A stretch of 9,100 nucleotides of DNA from Planctomycetaceae bacterium (GCA_031282385.1 JAITDV010000604.1:1-9100); one strand, 5' to 3'. Shown: positions 1 to 6,773, counted from the stretch's first letter. Notes: generated by a model not told the origin, from the letters alone. A program made the numbers and translations.

Positions 1-85
1 GGGTGGTCTCGGAGGAGTTAAAGGCGGTTTTTCGTTGTAGGTTTTTTGTTGCGTTGATGTATTTTTAGGTTAGAGAAAAGGTCTA
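1..85. repeat. Partial family 2 MITE-like repeat, cut by window start
   Basis: This is the reverse complement of part of the complete element at 6960-7103. Bases 14-72 match 6974-7032 without a mismatch over 59 positions, and similarity continues to the terminal motif AAGGTCTA ending at 85 (one 1-nt indel) and back to GGGTGGT at 1-7. The rest of the element, including the GC-rich hairpin, should lie just upstream of the window. The repeat ends 13 bp before the pgm stop codon, so it lies in the pgm 3' flank. It has no coding capacity. The MITE label is inference from size, terminal inverted repeats and lack of an ORF. Confidence 0.8.
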
Positions 86-98
86 ATATATGTTCGGT

Positions 99-1736
99 TT
101 ACAATTTTATCCTCTCAACAATCTCTTTGGCTTCGATGATTATCTGGTTTAAATGTGTTTCGTTGCGTAGTGATTCTGCATAAATTTTGTAAATATTCTC
201 CGTCCCCGACGGACGAACTGCAAACCACCCCCAATCCGACACAACCTTCAACCCGCCAATCAACGCCCCATTGCCCCGCGCCTTTGTCAACTTGTCCGTT
301 ATTTTGTCTCCCGCAATTTTATCAGCTTTGACTTGATCTACCGTCAATCCTTTAAATGCAGCTTTTTGTTGTGGAGTTGTCTGCTGGTCAATACGAGTGT
401 AAAACGACTTGCCAAACTTTGCTTCCAATTCGCGATAAATTGTACCTGGACTCTTGCCCGTTTTAGCGAGCATTTCCGCAGCAATCAAATTCATAATTAT
501 GCCGTCTTTATCAGTTGACCATACCGTACCATCATGGCGTAAAAAGCTCGCGCCCGCACTTTCTTCACCGCAAAATCCAAGCGTACCATTAAAAAGCCCG
601 CCAACAAACCATTTAAATCCGACCGGAACTTCCACTAACTTAACCCCAAGCGAATCCGCAACCCGATCAATTATACTGCTCGAAACAAGCGTCTTGCCAA
701 CCCCAAGCGACCGCGACCAAAGCGGACGATTTGTAAATAAATAATATATCGCAGCCGCAAGATAATGATTCGGATTCATCAACCCCGCATCAGGAACAAC
801 TATTCCATGTCTGTCCGTGTCAGGATCATTGGCAAATGCAATATCAAAATTGTCCTTCAAATCAACTAAACGTTGCATTGCATATTGACTCGAACAATCC
901 ATTCTGATTTTGCCGTCATGATCAACCGTCATAAAAGAAAATCGCGGATCAATCGACTTGTTCACAACAGTTATGTCCAACCCATACTCTTCCGCAATCC
1001 GATTCCAATAAGAAAAACCTGCACCACCCAACGGATCAACCCCAATCCTTATTCCCGCTTTGGAAATCAATTTCATATCAATAATATTGCACAAGTCCGC
1101 AATATAATCTTTAGCAAAATCAATTTTTTTAATTCCGTTTTTGGCAATAGCCGCATCAAATGTTAATCGCTTGACTCCGCCAAGCCGTGCCGCAAGATAC
1201 GCATTTGCACGATCCTGAATCCAACACGTTACATCAGTATCCGCAGGTCCGCCGTTGGGAGGATTATATTTTATCCCGCCGTCCGACGGAGGATTGTGAG
1301 ACGGAGTTATTACAATACCATCTGATAACGAGCCGGATAAACTGTTATTTTGGAGTATCGACCAAGAAATCACCGGCGTCGGCGTGAATCCGTTGTCCGC
1401 TTGATAACAAACTTGAACGTCATTAGCCGCCAAAACCTCAAGCGTATTACGTTCCGCTAATCCCGACAAAAAATGCGTGTCTTTGCCAAGGAAAAGCGTT
1501 CCCGTGTAACCTTTGCCGCTGCGGTAATCGCAAATCGCTTGTACTATCGCAAGTATATGCGACTCCGTAAACGACGCCTCAACCGGCGTTCCGCGATGTC
1601 CGCTCGTACCAAATACAACACGTTGCTCCGGCAACTTCGTATCCGGCACATTTTCAAAATAACTACGCTCAAGCAACGCCGTATCTATCAATATCGATTT
1701 CGGCGCAATCTTGCCGGCAAGAAAATGAATTGTCAT
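99..1736 (-). CDS. pgm: Phosphoglucomutase, alpha-D-glucose type
   Basis: This enzyme interconverts glucose 1-phosphate and glucose 6-phosphate in the cytosol through a phosphoserine and a glucose 1,6-bisphosphate intermediate. It links glycolysis to glycogen and nucleotide-sugar synthesis. The 545-residue product is nearly collinear with E. coli Pgm (546 aa). Visible motifs are FGTSGHRG at 42-49, the catalytic serine in TPSHNPP (Ser146, the same number as in E. coli), the magnesium loop DPDTDRHG (Asp304, 306, 308), the sugar-binding GEESAG at 390-395 and the phosphate-binding RPSGTE at 508-513. All four active-site loops are intact. I chose the ATG at 1736, where the protein starts MTIHFLAGK like E. 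coli MAIHNRAGQ, with a weak AGGT about 9 nt upstream. An upstream in-frame TTG at 1775 would add 13 unconserved residues. The gene follows the 727-residue gene by 133 bp, so co-transcription is possible. I saw no convincing promoter of its own. Confidence 0.96.
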   Translation of the reverse strand: MTIHFLAGKIAPKSILIDTALLERSYFENVPDTKLPEQRVVFGTSGHRGTPVEASFTESHILAIVQAICDYRSGKGYTGTLFLGKDTHFLSGLAERNTLEVLAANDVQVCYQADNGFTPTPVISWSILQNNSLSGSLSDGIVITPSHNPPSDGGIKYNPPNGGPADTDVTCWIQDRANAYLAARLGGVKRLTFDAAIAKNGIKKIDFAKDYIADLCNIIDMKLISKAGIRIGVDPLGGAGFSYWNRIAEEYGLDITVVNKSIDPRFSFMTVDHDGKIRMDCSSQYAMQRLVDLKDNFDIAFANDPDTDRHGIVVPDAGLMNPNHYLAAAIYYLFTNRPLWSRSLGVGKTLVSSSIIDRVADSLGVKLVEVPVGFKWFVGGLFNGTLGFCGEESAGASFLRHDGTVWSTDKDGIIMNLIAAEMLAKTGKSPGTIYRELEAKFGKSFYTRIDQQTTPQQKAAFKGLTVDQVKADKIAGDKITDKLTKARGNGALIGGLKVVSDWGWFAVRPSGTENIYKIYAESLRNETHLNQIIIEAKEIVERIKL

Positions 1737-1779
1737 TTTTTTATACCTAACATACTTTAGAATTCGACGAGACAAACCG

Positions 1780-1840
1780 TAAAAACTATCTCAATAAGTA
1801 AACCACACAAGCCGCCGACAACTAAAGTATAAACAGTTCC
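1780..1840. repeat. Possible decayed copy of family 1 repeat
   Basis: In the gap between pgm and the 727-residue gene, TAAAGTATAAACAGTTC at 1823-1839 resembles the family 1 terminal repeat TAAAGTGTGAACAGTTT. The preceding GCCGCCGACA and CTCAATAAGTAAA resemble internal segments of the other copies, in the same order but with bases deleted between them. It is in the orientation of the copies at 4148 and 7240. The similarity is short and could be chance in AT-rich DNA. Confidence 0.35.
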
Positions 1841-1869
1841 AAGTAAAGTGAAGGGTGAAAATTGAAATT

Positions 1870-4053
1870 TTACCAATGTATAAATCTGATGTTGTTTATT
1901 ATTTGTTTTGCATGTTGTTGGGCGTCTTTGGGATCAATATAATTTGAGATTTCGGATTGATATTTTGCAGTTTGTGATTTAGGTAGTTTTGTGATGAATT
2001 GTCTTACGTTGTTGTGTAGAAATTTATTTTTTGAAGTTACCGGAGTTGTGTTAGGGGCAATGTTATAAAGTGAATGTCTCAATTTAGCAACAATAGACAA
2101 AGAACGCGCAAATTGTTCGCCGGATTCAAGACTTCTTATTGCTTTTTCAAAAAGTTTATTTGCTCTTTTTTTATTGCCAATATCTGCATTCAACATTGCT
2201 AACATTTGCAAAATCAATCCATACGGAAATGAATTGATTACTTCATAAGCATAACTGCGTGTGATTCCATCCATTGCTTCCGCCATCTCTTTTTTCTGAT
2301 CGTTGCTGCCAAAAACCAAAGTACCTTTGAGCCGCACCGCAACAACAGACGGCATCGAAATTCCATCTTCAATATAGTTGCCCGAAGTCGGCAAATTTGT
2401 GAGAACTTCATCCCAAAGCAATTTGAGCTGCTTCGGAAAATCACAAGCTAAATGCCCAAGATGAATCCAAACAGATAATTGATCCGCAGAATCATCCAAT
2501 AACGCAAGCGCCTTGCGAAAAAATAACTCAGACAACTTACGTTTATATTGATCAAATGCCTGAAAAGCAAAAACTTGTGCAAGAGTATCGTAACATGCGG
2601 CAATTTTTCGGCGGTTAATTTGTTCTACAGGCACTTTGAAAAATTTAGCCATAGCTTCACAAAAATCTTCATTGCGTGTACCGATTTCGATCATTATTTG
2701 TTCAGCGGAATCAAAATTAAATTGCTCCATAAGATTAATTGCACGACGGCAACGAAATTCTGTTCCGATTGTTAAGCCTTGTTCTACGTCAAGTTTAGGC
2801 AAGCTGTTTTCCAACGGAATATATGTTCGCCATAATTCCAATGATTTTGCGGCGTTGCCATTCTGATTTGCAATCAAAAACGGAATTAATAATAAATATA
2901 ATTCTGCAAATAAATCTGTTTTACCGGAATTTCTATAAATACTTTCAAGCAAACGAGCGAGATCATTTACGCGTTTACGGTTTTTGGAGTTGTAGGCAAG
3001 TTTTTTTGCAGCTTCAAATAAATGGTGAAATTGTTTGCTGTTGTTAATAAATTCTTTTGTGAGAATGCGGACAAGTTCTTGATTTTGTTGGCTGTTGGGA
3101 TCTGGCGGATAATGTTCAATAGTTGCGATGAGCGAGTCGATATTTCCGTTACAATAATTCGATTTACAAATCGCGGTTGAGTCGAGGTTATGATCGTAGA
3201 TTAAGGATGCAACGATGGGCAATGTTTGTTCGGCAATAAGTTGAGAACGAACAAGCCGTACGCGCTCAATTCCAAGTATTGTGTTGGCAAGGTAAAGTCC
3301 GGGTGTAGATTCGCTATCTTTTTGGCTCTTTTTGTCAAATACGAGCTCTTCGGTTTTAATTGACGCAAGTTGCAATTTTGATGAATGCCAACGATTGCGT
3401 ATTGCCAAATCAAATAAAATTCTCATCTCGTCGGCGTTAAGAGGCGATGTAACAATGTAGGTATCTTTTTGATTTTTATCTTTAATTTTTTTCAAATTCA
3501 ATTGTAATTCTTTCGCAGATTTCAAAGCGGATTTGTCAAGATCAATTGTGTACATTCTTGCGGCGGCGTGGATATAAAACTTAGCGTCTTCAGTCAATTT
3601 TTTTGTAGTTCTGTCGCTGACAAATACACAGTGTTCGATCATTGACCAAATCATTGAGATGTATTTATTATCGAGTTCGTGTTGTGCGAATAGAGTTGGT
3701 AAGTTGTTGTAGATGTCATGAATGTTCTGAAACATAATAATGCCGTAGGCAGTTCGTTCTTCTTCGTTTGGCGTTAGTTCCGCTAAATTTTTAGCAAGTG
3801 CGGCGGCAAAAACTTTTCCTTGTTCTTTGGATTCGGCGGTTTCGAGAAATTTATGAAAGAATGTATCTTGCGGATATTTTTTATCGATTTCTTTCAAAGA
3901 ATCAACAATAATAGTTCGCAATTTTTTTTGAATATCTTCATCATATTTGCCAAACAACAATAAACCTCCAATAAGAATTGTATCTCTGACATTATCAAAA
4001 GAACCGCTTTCCGCGATAAAAAAATGTAACTCATCAAATTTCTGTGTTTCCAT
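1870..4053 (-). CDS. Unrecognised 727-aa protein, DUF3800-like N-terminus and TPR-like helical remainder
   Basis: I cannot assign a function. There is no signal peptide or membrane segment, so it is probably cytosolic. The N-terminus reads HFFIAESGSFD (10-20), then a hydrophobic strand TILIGGLLLF (25-34). This recalls the opening of DUF3800 (RNase H-fold) proteins, xxDESG then a strand ending in GG. Around 249-261, PGLYLANTILG sits where those proteins carry LQxAD. In both places the hallmark aspartate is missing (Ala14, Asn257), so if related it may be catalytically dead. From about 330 to 660 the sequence is alpha-helical with aromatic/alanine spacing typical of TPR-like solenoids, for example 483-520 and 615-645. 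The C-terminal 60 residues are basic and Asn/Gln-rich. The ATG at 4053 is preceded by no Shine-Dalgarno but by a good promoter at 4111-4139. pgm follows 133 bp downstream. The reading frame is intact over 2.2 kb and is surely expressed as protein; the domain assignment is tentative. Confidence 0.85.
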   Translation of the reverse strand: METQKFDELHFFIAESGSFDNVRDTILIGGLLLFGKYDEDIQKKLRTIIVDSLKEIDKKYPQDTFFHKFLETAESKEQGKVFAAALAKNLAELTPNEEERTAYGIIMFQNIHDIYNNLPTLFAQHELDNKYISMIWSMIEHCVFVSDRTTKKLTEDAKFYIHAAARMYTIDLDKSALKSAKELQLNLKKIKDKNQKDTYIVTSPLNADEMRILFDLAIRNRWHSSKLQLASIKTEELVFDKKSQKDSESTPGLYLANTILGIERVRLVRSQLIAEQTLPIVASLIYDHNLDSTAICKSNYCNGNIDSLIATIEHYPPDPNSQQNQELVRILTKEFINNSKQFHHLFEAAKKLAYNSKNRKRVNDLARLLESIYRNSGKTDLFAELYLLLIPFLIANQNGNAAKSLELWRTYIPLENSLPKLDVEQGLTIGTEFRCRRAINLMEQFNFDSAEQIMIEIGTRNEDFCEAMAKFFKVPVEQINRRKIAACYDTLAQVFAFQAFDQYKRKLSELFFRKALALLDDSADQLSVWIHLGHLACDFPKQLKLLWDEVLTNLPTSGNYIEDGISMPSVVAVRLKGTLVFGSNDQKKEMAEAMDGITRSYAYEVINSFPYGLILQMLAMLNADIGNKKRANKLFEKAIRSLESGEQFARSLSIVAKLRHSLYNIAPNTTPVTSKNKFLHNNVRQFITKLPKSQTAKYQSEISNYIDPKDAQQHAKQIINNIRFIHW

Positions 4054-4110
4054 TTGAATTGATTTTTGGTTTTTAATTTGTCAGTTCTAATCTAAAATAA
4101 TGATCAGAAA

Positions 4111-4139
4111 ATTTTAATAGACAATCACGTCTATATCAA
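4111..4139 (-). promoter_or_regulatory. Sigma-70-type promoter of the 727-aa gene
   Basis: Read on the minus strand, TTGATA (4134-4139) is followed after exactly 17 bp by TAAAAT (4111-4116). Each box matches the consensus at five of six positions. Transcription would start near 4104, giving a leader of about 50 nt before the ATG at 4053. It is the best promoter in the window. Confidence 0.6.
4117..4134. promoter_or_regulatory. 18-bp dyad in the promoter spacer, candidate operator
   Basis: ATAGAC, six bases, GTCTAT form a perfect 6-6-6 inverted repeat. It fills the spacer between the -35 and -10 boxes at 4111-4139, where a bound dimeric regulator would block RNA polymerase. No second copy of the dyad was noticed in the window and no regulator gene is adjacent. 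The operator role is inferred from position and symmetry only. Confidence 0.35.
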
Positions 4140-4147
4140 TACACGTT

Positions 4148-4267
4148 AAATTTCGGCAGTGCACACTGTTCGTACAATAAATTACGCGACTCAAGAACGT
4201 AAAAACTTGTTTTCCGATAAGGAAGTAGGCAGTGGTAAAGGAAATTAAAGCGTGAGCAGTTTAAAAT
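4148..4267 (-). repeat. Family 1 MITE-like repeat, copy A
   Basis: Aligned in reverse orientation with the copies at 6541 and 6767. It shares the core ACTGTTCGTAC, then CGCGACTCAAGAACGTAAAAA, and ends in TAAAGCGTGAGCAGTTTAAA (4246-4265), a variant of the terminal repeat seen in copy C. The other terminus (4148-4165) is degraded. The right edge abuts the stop codon of the lipoprotein gene at 4268-4270 exactly, so the element forms that gene's 3' flank and lies just upstream of the promoter of the 727-residue gene. Confidence 0.75.
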
Positions 4268-4666
4268 TTATCTGTGAGGTTTCCATACAGGTAAAGTTTC
4301 GTTCTTTGTTCCTTTGAGTGAATCTGGGACTTTTGTTGATTCTATACTGTTGGGAATTATTACTGGCGGCGGCGATACGGGAATATTGTTCTGATCTTGT
4401 TTATTGTTATTGATATTAATATTTGGATAACTGATTATTGGCAATGGTGTAGAATCAGAGTTGTCGTTATTTGCCGTGTTTACTTTTAATGTTTCATTTT
4501 CGCGTTTGAGATCAACAAGTTGATTATGCGTAACGACCAACGCTTCCTCTAAACGCCTGTTTGCTTGCAATAACGAATTTTCAATCCGATTACGTTCACT
4601 ATTACGATTAGCACACCCGCTTATCATAACAAAAAATAACAAAACTACAGCTATCAACCAATTCAT
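4268..4666 (-). CDS. Small coiled-coil lipoprotein
   Basis: I do not recognise a family. The 132-residue product starts MNWLIAVVLLFFVMISGC: a hydrophobic segment then a lipobox ISGC, so signal peptidase II should cleave before Cys18, leaving a lipid-anchored protein. Residues about 22-62 form a polar coiled coil (RIENSLLQANRRLEEAL, then LVDLKRENETLKV). The rest is Asn- and Pro-rich low complexity without predicted fold, ending WKPHR. This layout suggests a spacer or scaffold in the envelope rather than an enzyme. The start at 4666 is supported by GGAG six bases upstream. In-frame ATGs at 4678 and 4684 would give a longer n-region containing a lysine (MKMEFYMNW), which a Sec signal would favour, so the 138-residue form remains possible. 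A family 1 repeat abuts its stop codon. Confidence 0.8.
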   Translation of the reverse strand: MNWLIAVVLLFFVMISGCANRNSERNRIENSLLQANRRLEEALVVTHNQLVDLKRENETLKVNTANNDNSDSTPLPIISYPNININNNKQDQNNIPVSPPPVIIPNSIESTKVPDSLKGTKNETLPVWKPHR

Positions 4667-4672
4667 ATAAAA

Positions 4673-4676
4673 CTCC
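4673..4676 (-). promoter_or_regulatory. Ribosome binding site deciding the lipoprotein start
   Basis: GGAG on the minus strand, followed by TTTTAT and the ATG at 4666. The two upstream ATGs (4678, 4684) have no comparable site. This favours the shorter protein, against the signal-peptide charge argument for the longer one. Confidence 0.5.
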
Positions 4677-4697
4677 ATTTTCATTATTCAATCCGTT

Positions 4698-4703
4698 ATT
4701 ATA
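4698..4703 (-). promoter_or_regulatory. Candidate -10 box of the lipoprotein gene
   Basis: A perfect TATAAT on the minus strand lies 31 bp upstream of the ATG at 4666. No convincing -35 box is present at 16-18 bp. In DNA this AT-rich a TATAAT alone is weak evidence. The remaining 4704-4873 stretch shows no other clear signal. Confidence 0.3.
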
Positions 4704-4873
4704 CATGTTCCAATTTAACCGAACACACGTTAGAATTCAGCAACACGAGAACATTATATTCATTGCAATTTGAAATTCGTTTTTTATTTTTGCCAAAGAC
4801 AAAAGTAACTTTAGAAATATACCAAAAACGAACAATAACTTAAAAAACAAAAATTCCAATACGGCGAGTATAG

Positions 4874-5458
4874 TTATTCGATTTTTTCAATTACTTGGTC
4901 GATTATTCCGTAAGCTTTTGCATCGTCAGCAGACATGAATCGGTCTCTGTCGGTATCTTTTTCAATTTTGGCGAGATCGTGTCCGGTGTGTTTTATCATT
5001 ATTTTGTTGAGTCTGTCTTTGATGTTTGAAAATTCTTTTGCGTGAATCATGATTTCTTCTGCGGTTCCTTCCATTCCTCCGTGTGGTTGATGAATCATTA
5101 TTCTTGCGTTTGGTAGCGCGAAACGTTTTTCTTTTGCGCCGGCGGTAAGCAGCAAAGCGCCCATTGATGCGGCTTGTCCAATACAGTAAGTTGCCACCTT
5201 GCAATTTATATATTGCATTGTGTCGTATATTGCAAGTCCTGAAGTAACGCTTCCGCCCGGCGAATTAATGTACAAATGAACATCAGCTTTGGGGTCTTCC
5301 GAATTGAGAAACAATAACTGCGCTACTATAGCGTTGGCAACTTCATCTGTTACGGATGTTCCAAGAAATATAATACGGTCTTTGAGCAAACGGCTATAAA
5401 TATCCATCGCCCGCTCTTCACGCCCGCTCTTTTCAATAACATAAGGAATTAACGGCAT
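4874..5458 (-). CDS. clpP: ATP-dependent Clp protease proteolytic subunit, paralogue 1
   Basis: Serine peptidase of family S14. Fourteen subunits form two stacked rings that degrade proteins fed in by ClpX, ClpA or ClpC ATPases in the cytosol. The 194-residue length is normal. The full triad is visible: Ser98 in GQAASMGA, His123 in MIHQPHGG and Asp172 in DTDRDRF, with the family's 25- and 49-residue spacing. The oxyanion segment INSPGGSV is at 65-71. The N-terminus MPLIPYVIEKSGREERAMDIYSRLL is the usual form with a short or absent propeptide. This is the more canonical of the two paralogues (SMG after the catalytic serine). It lies 424 bp downstream of the second clpP on the same strand, so they may be transcribed separately. 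No Shine-Dalgarno is visible and no HrcA-type operator was found upstream. Confidence 0.97.
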   Translation of the reverse strand: MPLIPYVIEKSGREERAMDIYSRLLKDRIIFLGTSVTDEVANAIVAQLLFLNSEDPKADVHLYINSPGGSVTSGLAIYDTMQYINCKVATYCIGQAASMGALLLTAGAKEKRFALPNARIMIHQPHGGMEGTAEEIMIHAKEFSNIKDRLNKIMIKHTGHDLAKIEKDTDRDRFMSADDAKAYGIIDQVIEKIE

Positions 5459-5604
5459 ATCAATTATCCAATAATATTAGTTTATCTGATTGTTAAACCG
5501 GAAACGGCAATACGACACATTTCGCATTTTTTCCATTACCGCCGCAACTCACGCGCGAGTCACAAACATATTTGTAACGAAAAATTAAACCGATTCCGAA
5601 TAAA

Positions 5605-5632
5605 TATAATTTAATCTGTATAATTTAATCTG
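5605..5632. repeat. Perfect 14-bp tandem duplication
   Basis: TATAATTTAATCTG occurs twice head to tail (5605-5618 and 5619-5632) with no mismatch. It probably arose by replication slippage. No function is evident, although each unit begins with a TATAAT that would face the plus strand. Confidence 0.85.
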
Positions 5633-5644
5633 TGTGTTTACAAT

Positions 5645-5690
5645 TGTAACTATTCAGTCGTGTATTTTTTATCTGCTGTAACTATTCAGT
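5645..5690. repeat. Two direct copies of a 14-bp motif
   Basis: TGTAACTATTCAGT occurs at 5645-5658 and again at 5677-5690, 32 bp apart. The 11-base core TAACTATTCAG recurs at 5830-5840 and inverted at 5863-5873, making four core units within 230 bp. Confidence 0.8.
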
Positions 5691-5827
5691 TACTCAAACC
5701 CAATAAATCCGCATTTGACAACATCGTTTTCCGAACGGCTCTACTATTACAACTTATATTGCTGCGTTCTTGTCTGCTTTGTTCCTCTTTCCCTAACAAC
5801 TAATCCCTTTCCATTAACCTCACGGCA

Positions 5828-5875
5828 ATTAACTATTCAGCTGTATTGTGGGAATCCTGCGGCTGAATAGTTAAT
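5828..5875. repeat. Long inverted repeat just downstream of second clpP
   Basis: The 13-base arms TTAACTATTCAGC (5829-5841) and GCTGAATAGTTAA (5862-5874) pair perfectly. The stem extends to about 18 bp (5828-5845 with 5858-5875) including two G-T pairs, with a 12-nt loop. It begins 7 bp after the stop codon of the clpP at 5883, as a terminator or 3' mRNA-protecting hairpin would. No U-tract follows on the minus strand, so it is not a standard intrinsic terminator. Confidence 0.65.
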
Positions 5876-5882
5876 AGTTATT

Positions 5883-6470
5883 TTATTCTTTTTCGGGGTC
5901 AACTTCGCCTTTTCTCAAGATGTCATCAACGACTCCGTATAATTTTGCTTCTTCAGCGTTCAAATAGAAGTCGCGATCAGTATCTTTTGCGATTTCGTCG
6001 ATTGATTTTCCGGTATGGCTTGCGAGAATTTCGTTTAATTTTTGGCGGTCTTTTATTATCTCTTTTGCCTGAATTTCGATATCTGAAACTTGTCCTCCGA
6101 CGCCGCCCCAAGGTTGGTGCATCATGATTTTTGCGTGCGGCAAAGCAAATCGTTTTCCTTTTGTGCCGCCCGCAAGCAATACTGCTCCGCCGCTTGCCGC
6201 AAGACCAACACAATACGTCGCCACCGAACAACTCAATATCTGCATTGTATCGTAAATCGCAAGCGTAGATGAAACACTACCGCCAGGAGAATTAATGTAA
6301 AAGTGTATGTCTTTACGCCGATTTTCACTTTGCAAATAGAGAAGTTTCATAACAATTTCATTTGCGTTATCGCTTCGTATTTCGCCTTGTAGAAAAATAA
6401 TCCGATTTTCCAAAAGCAAATCGCCAAGCGTCATCGAACGCTGACGTTGATAATCTCCGTAATGCGCCAT
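5883..6470 (-). CDS. clpP: ATP-dependent Clp protease proteolytic subunit, paralogue 2
   Basis: A second family S14 peptidase, 195 residues, clearly diverged from the one at 4874. The triad is complete: Ser93 in GLAASGGA, His118 in MMHQPWGG and Asp167 in DTDRDFY, so it should be active. INSPGGSV is at 60-66. It differs from the neighbour in SGG instead of SMG after the serine, in DRDFYL instead of DRDRFM and in its N- and C-termini, which shape the axial pore and ATPase docking. The sequence style (LLYLQSENRRKDIHFYINSP) matches the second ClpP typical of Planctomycetota, where two clpP genes usually stand together, often beside trigger factor; tig is absent here. The two subunits may form a hetero-tetradecamer or separate rings; the sequence cannot say. 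No Shine-Dalgarno precedes the ATG at 6470. Confidence 0.97.
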   Translation of the reverse strand: MAHYGDYQRQRSMTLGDLLLENRIIFLQGEIRSDNANEIVMKLLYLQSENRRKDIHFYINSPGGSVSSTLAIYDTMQILSCSVATYCVGLAASGGAVLLAGGTKGKRFALPHAKIMMHQPWGGVGGQVSDIEIQAKEIIKDRQKLNEILASHTGKSIDEIAKDTDRDFYLNAEEAKLYGVVDDILRKGEVDPEKE

Positions 6471-6475
6471 TGAAT

Positions 6476-6503
6476 ATTTTATTGTTTAAGTGTTAAGTGT
6501 TAA
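6476..6503 (-). promoter_or_regulatory. Candidate promoter of second clpP, possibly leaderless
   Basis: On the minus strand TTAACA (6498-6503), 16 bp, TAAAAT (6476-6481). Only five bases separate the -10 box from the ATG at 6470, so transcription would begin at or next to the start codon. That would fit the absence of a Shine-Dalgarno. The -35 lies in a 7-bp tandem (AACACTT twice). The -10 is a fair match, but the region is AT-rich and chance matches are likely. Confidence 0.4.
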
Positions 6504-6535
6504 ATTTAAGTTTTGTTGTTAAATTTGTTATTTGG

Positions 6536-6564
6536 TTGACATTTTAAACTGTTCACACTTTAAA
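6536..6564 (+). promoter_or_regulatory. Weak promoter-like pair entering repeat B
   Basis: A perfect -35 hexamer TTGACA (6536-6541) is followed after 17 bp by TTTAAA (6559-6564), four of six matches to the -10 consensus. It points into the repeat at 6541 and toward the small ORF at 6666. It may be coincidental. Confidence 0.25.
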
Positions 6565-6656
6565 CTTCGTTTATTGCCGTCAACTTACCTAGTATATTGG
6601 AAATCAATTTTTTACGTTATTGAGTCGCGCAGTCAATAGTACGAACAGTATAGAAA
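6541..6656 (+). repeat. Family 1 MITE-like repeat, copy B
   Basis: The left end is an intact terminal repeat (ATTTTAAACTGTTCACACTT at 6541-6560), identical to the outer end of copy C's right arm read in reverse. Internal segments TTACCTA, TTTTACG, TTGAGTCGCGCA and AGTACGAACAGTAT align with the other copies. The right terminal repeat is lost after about 6656. Same orientation as copy C. Confidence 0.75.
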
Positions 6657-6665
6657 GGCGTAATT

Positions 6666-6773
6666 GTGCCTAAAAAACGAATTTTAATCAATAGCGGTTT
6701 ATGTAAAATATGCAGAAATTTTGATTTTTTTGTCAGATTATTTCGACAATTAGGATTTTCCTACGTATTTTGA
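6666..6773 (+). CDS. Doubtful 35-codon ORF between two repeats
   Basis: GTG start preceded by AAAGG at a 7-nt distance. The product begins MPKKRILINSGLCKICRNF, with one CxxC pair, and ends FSYVF. Its TGA stop (6771-6773) is supplied by the first bases of repeat copy C, so the frame may be the beginning of a gene cut by insertion of that element, or chance. I do not recognise it. No convincing continuation of the protein was found after the repeat at 6895. Confidence 0.2.
   Translation: MPKKRILINSGLCKICRNFDFFVRLFRQLGFSYVF

Larger units (their letters stand above)
5459..5882. other. 424-bp spacer between clpP genes with short repeats
   Basis: No gene is supported here. It contains a near-palindrome ACTCACGCGCGAGT (5547-5560), a 14-bp tandem duplication (5605-5632), TAACTATTCAG units and a long hairpin (5828-5875). 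A weak minus-strand -10-like TATTAT about 12 bp before the clpP start at 5458 has no good -35. Confidence 0.6.

Noticed and set aside
1737..1775. Longer pgm reading frame from a TTG codon at 1775
   Set aside because: The added 13 residues are unlike known Pgm N-termini. The ATG at 1736 restores collinearity with E. coli Pgm, including Ser146 and Asp304/306/308.
4962..5204. Open frames overlapping the clpP, pgm and purA genes in other frames or strands
   Set aside because: They are shadows of conserved genes: their products are rich in Arg, Ser or Cys without recognisable motifs, and the overlapping genes are certain.
5547..5560. Near-palindrome ACTCACGCGCGAGT as a heat-shock (CIRCE) operator of clpP
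   Set aside because: It does not match TTAGCACTC-N9-GAGTGCTAA, and the palindrome is short and imperfect.
5645..5690. Direct repeats suggesting a CRISPR array
   Set aside because: The repeats are only 14 bp, with two full copies, a short spacer and no cas genes.
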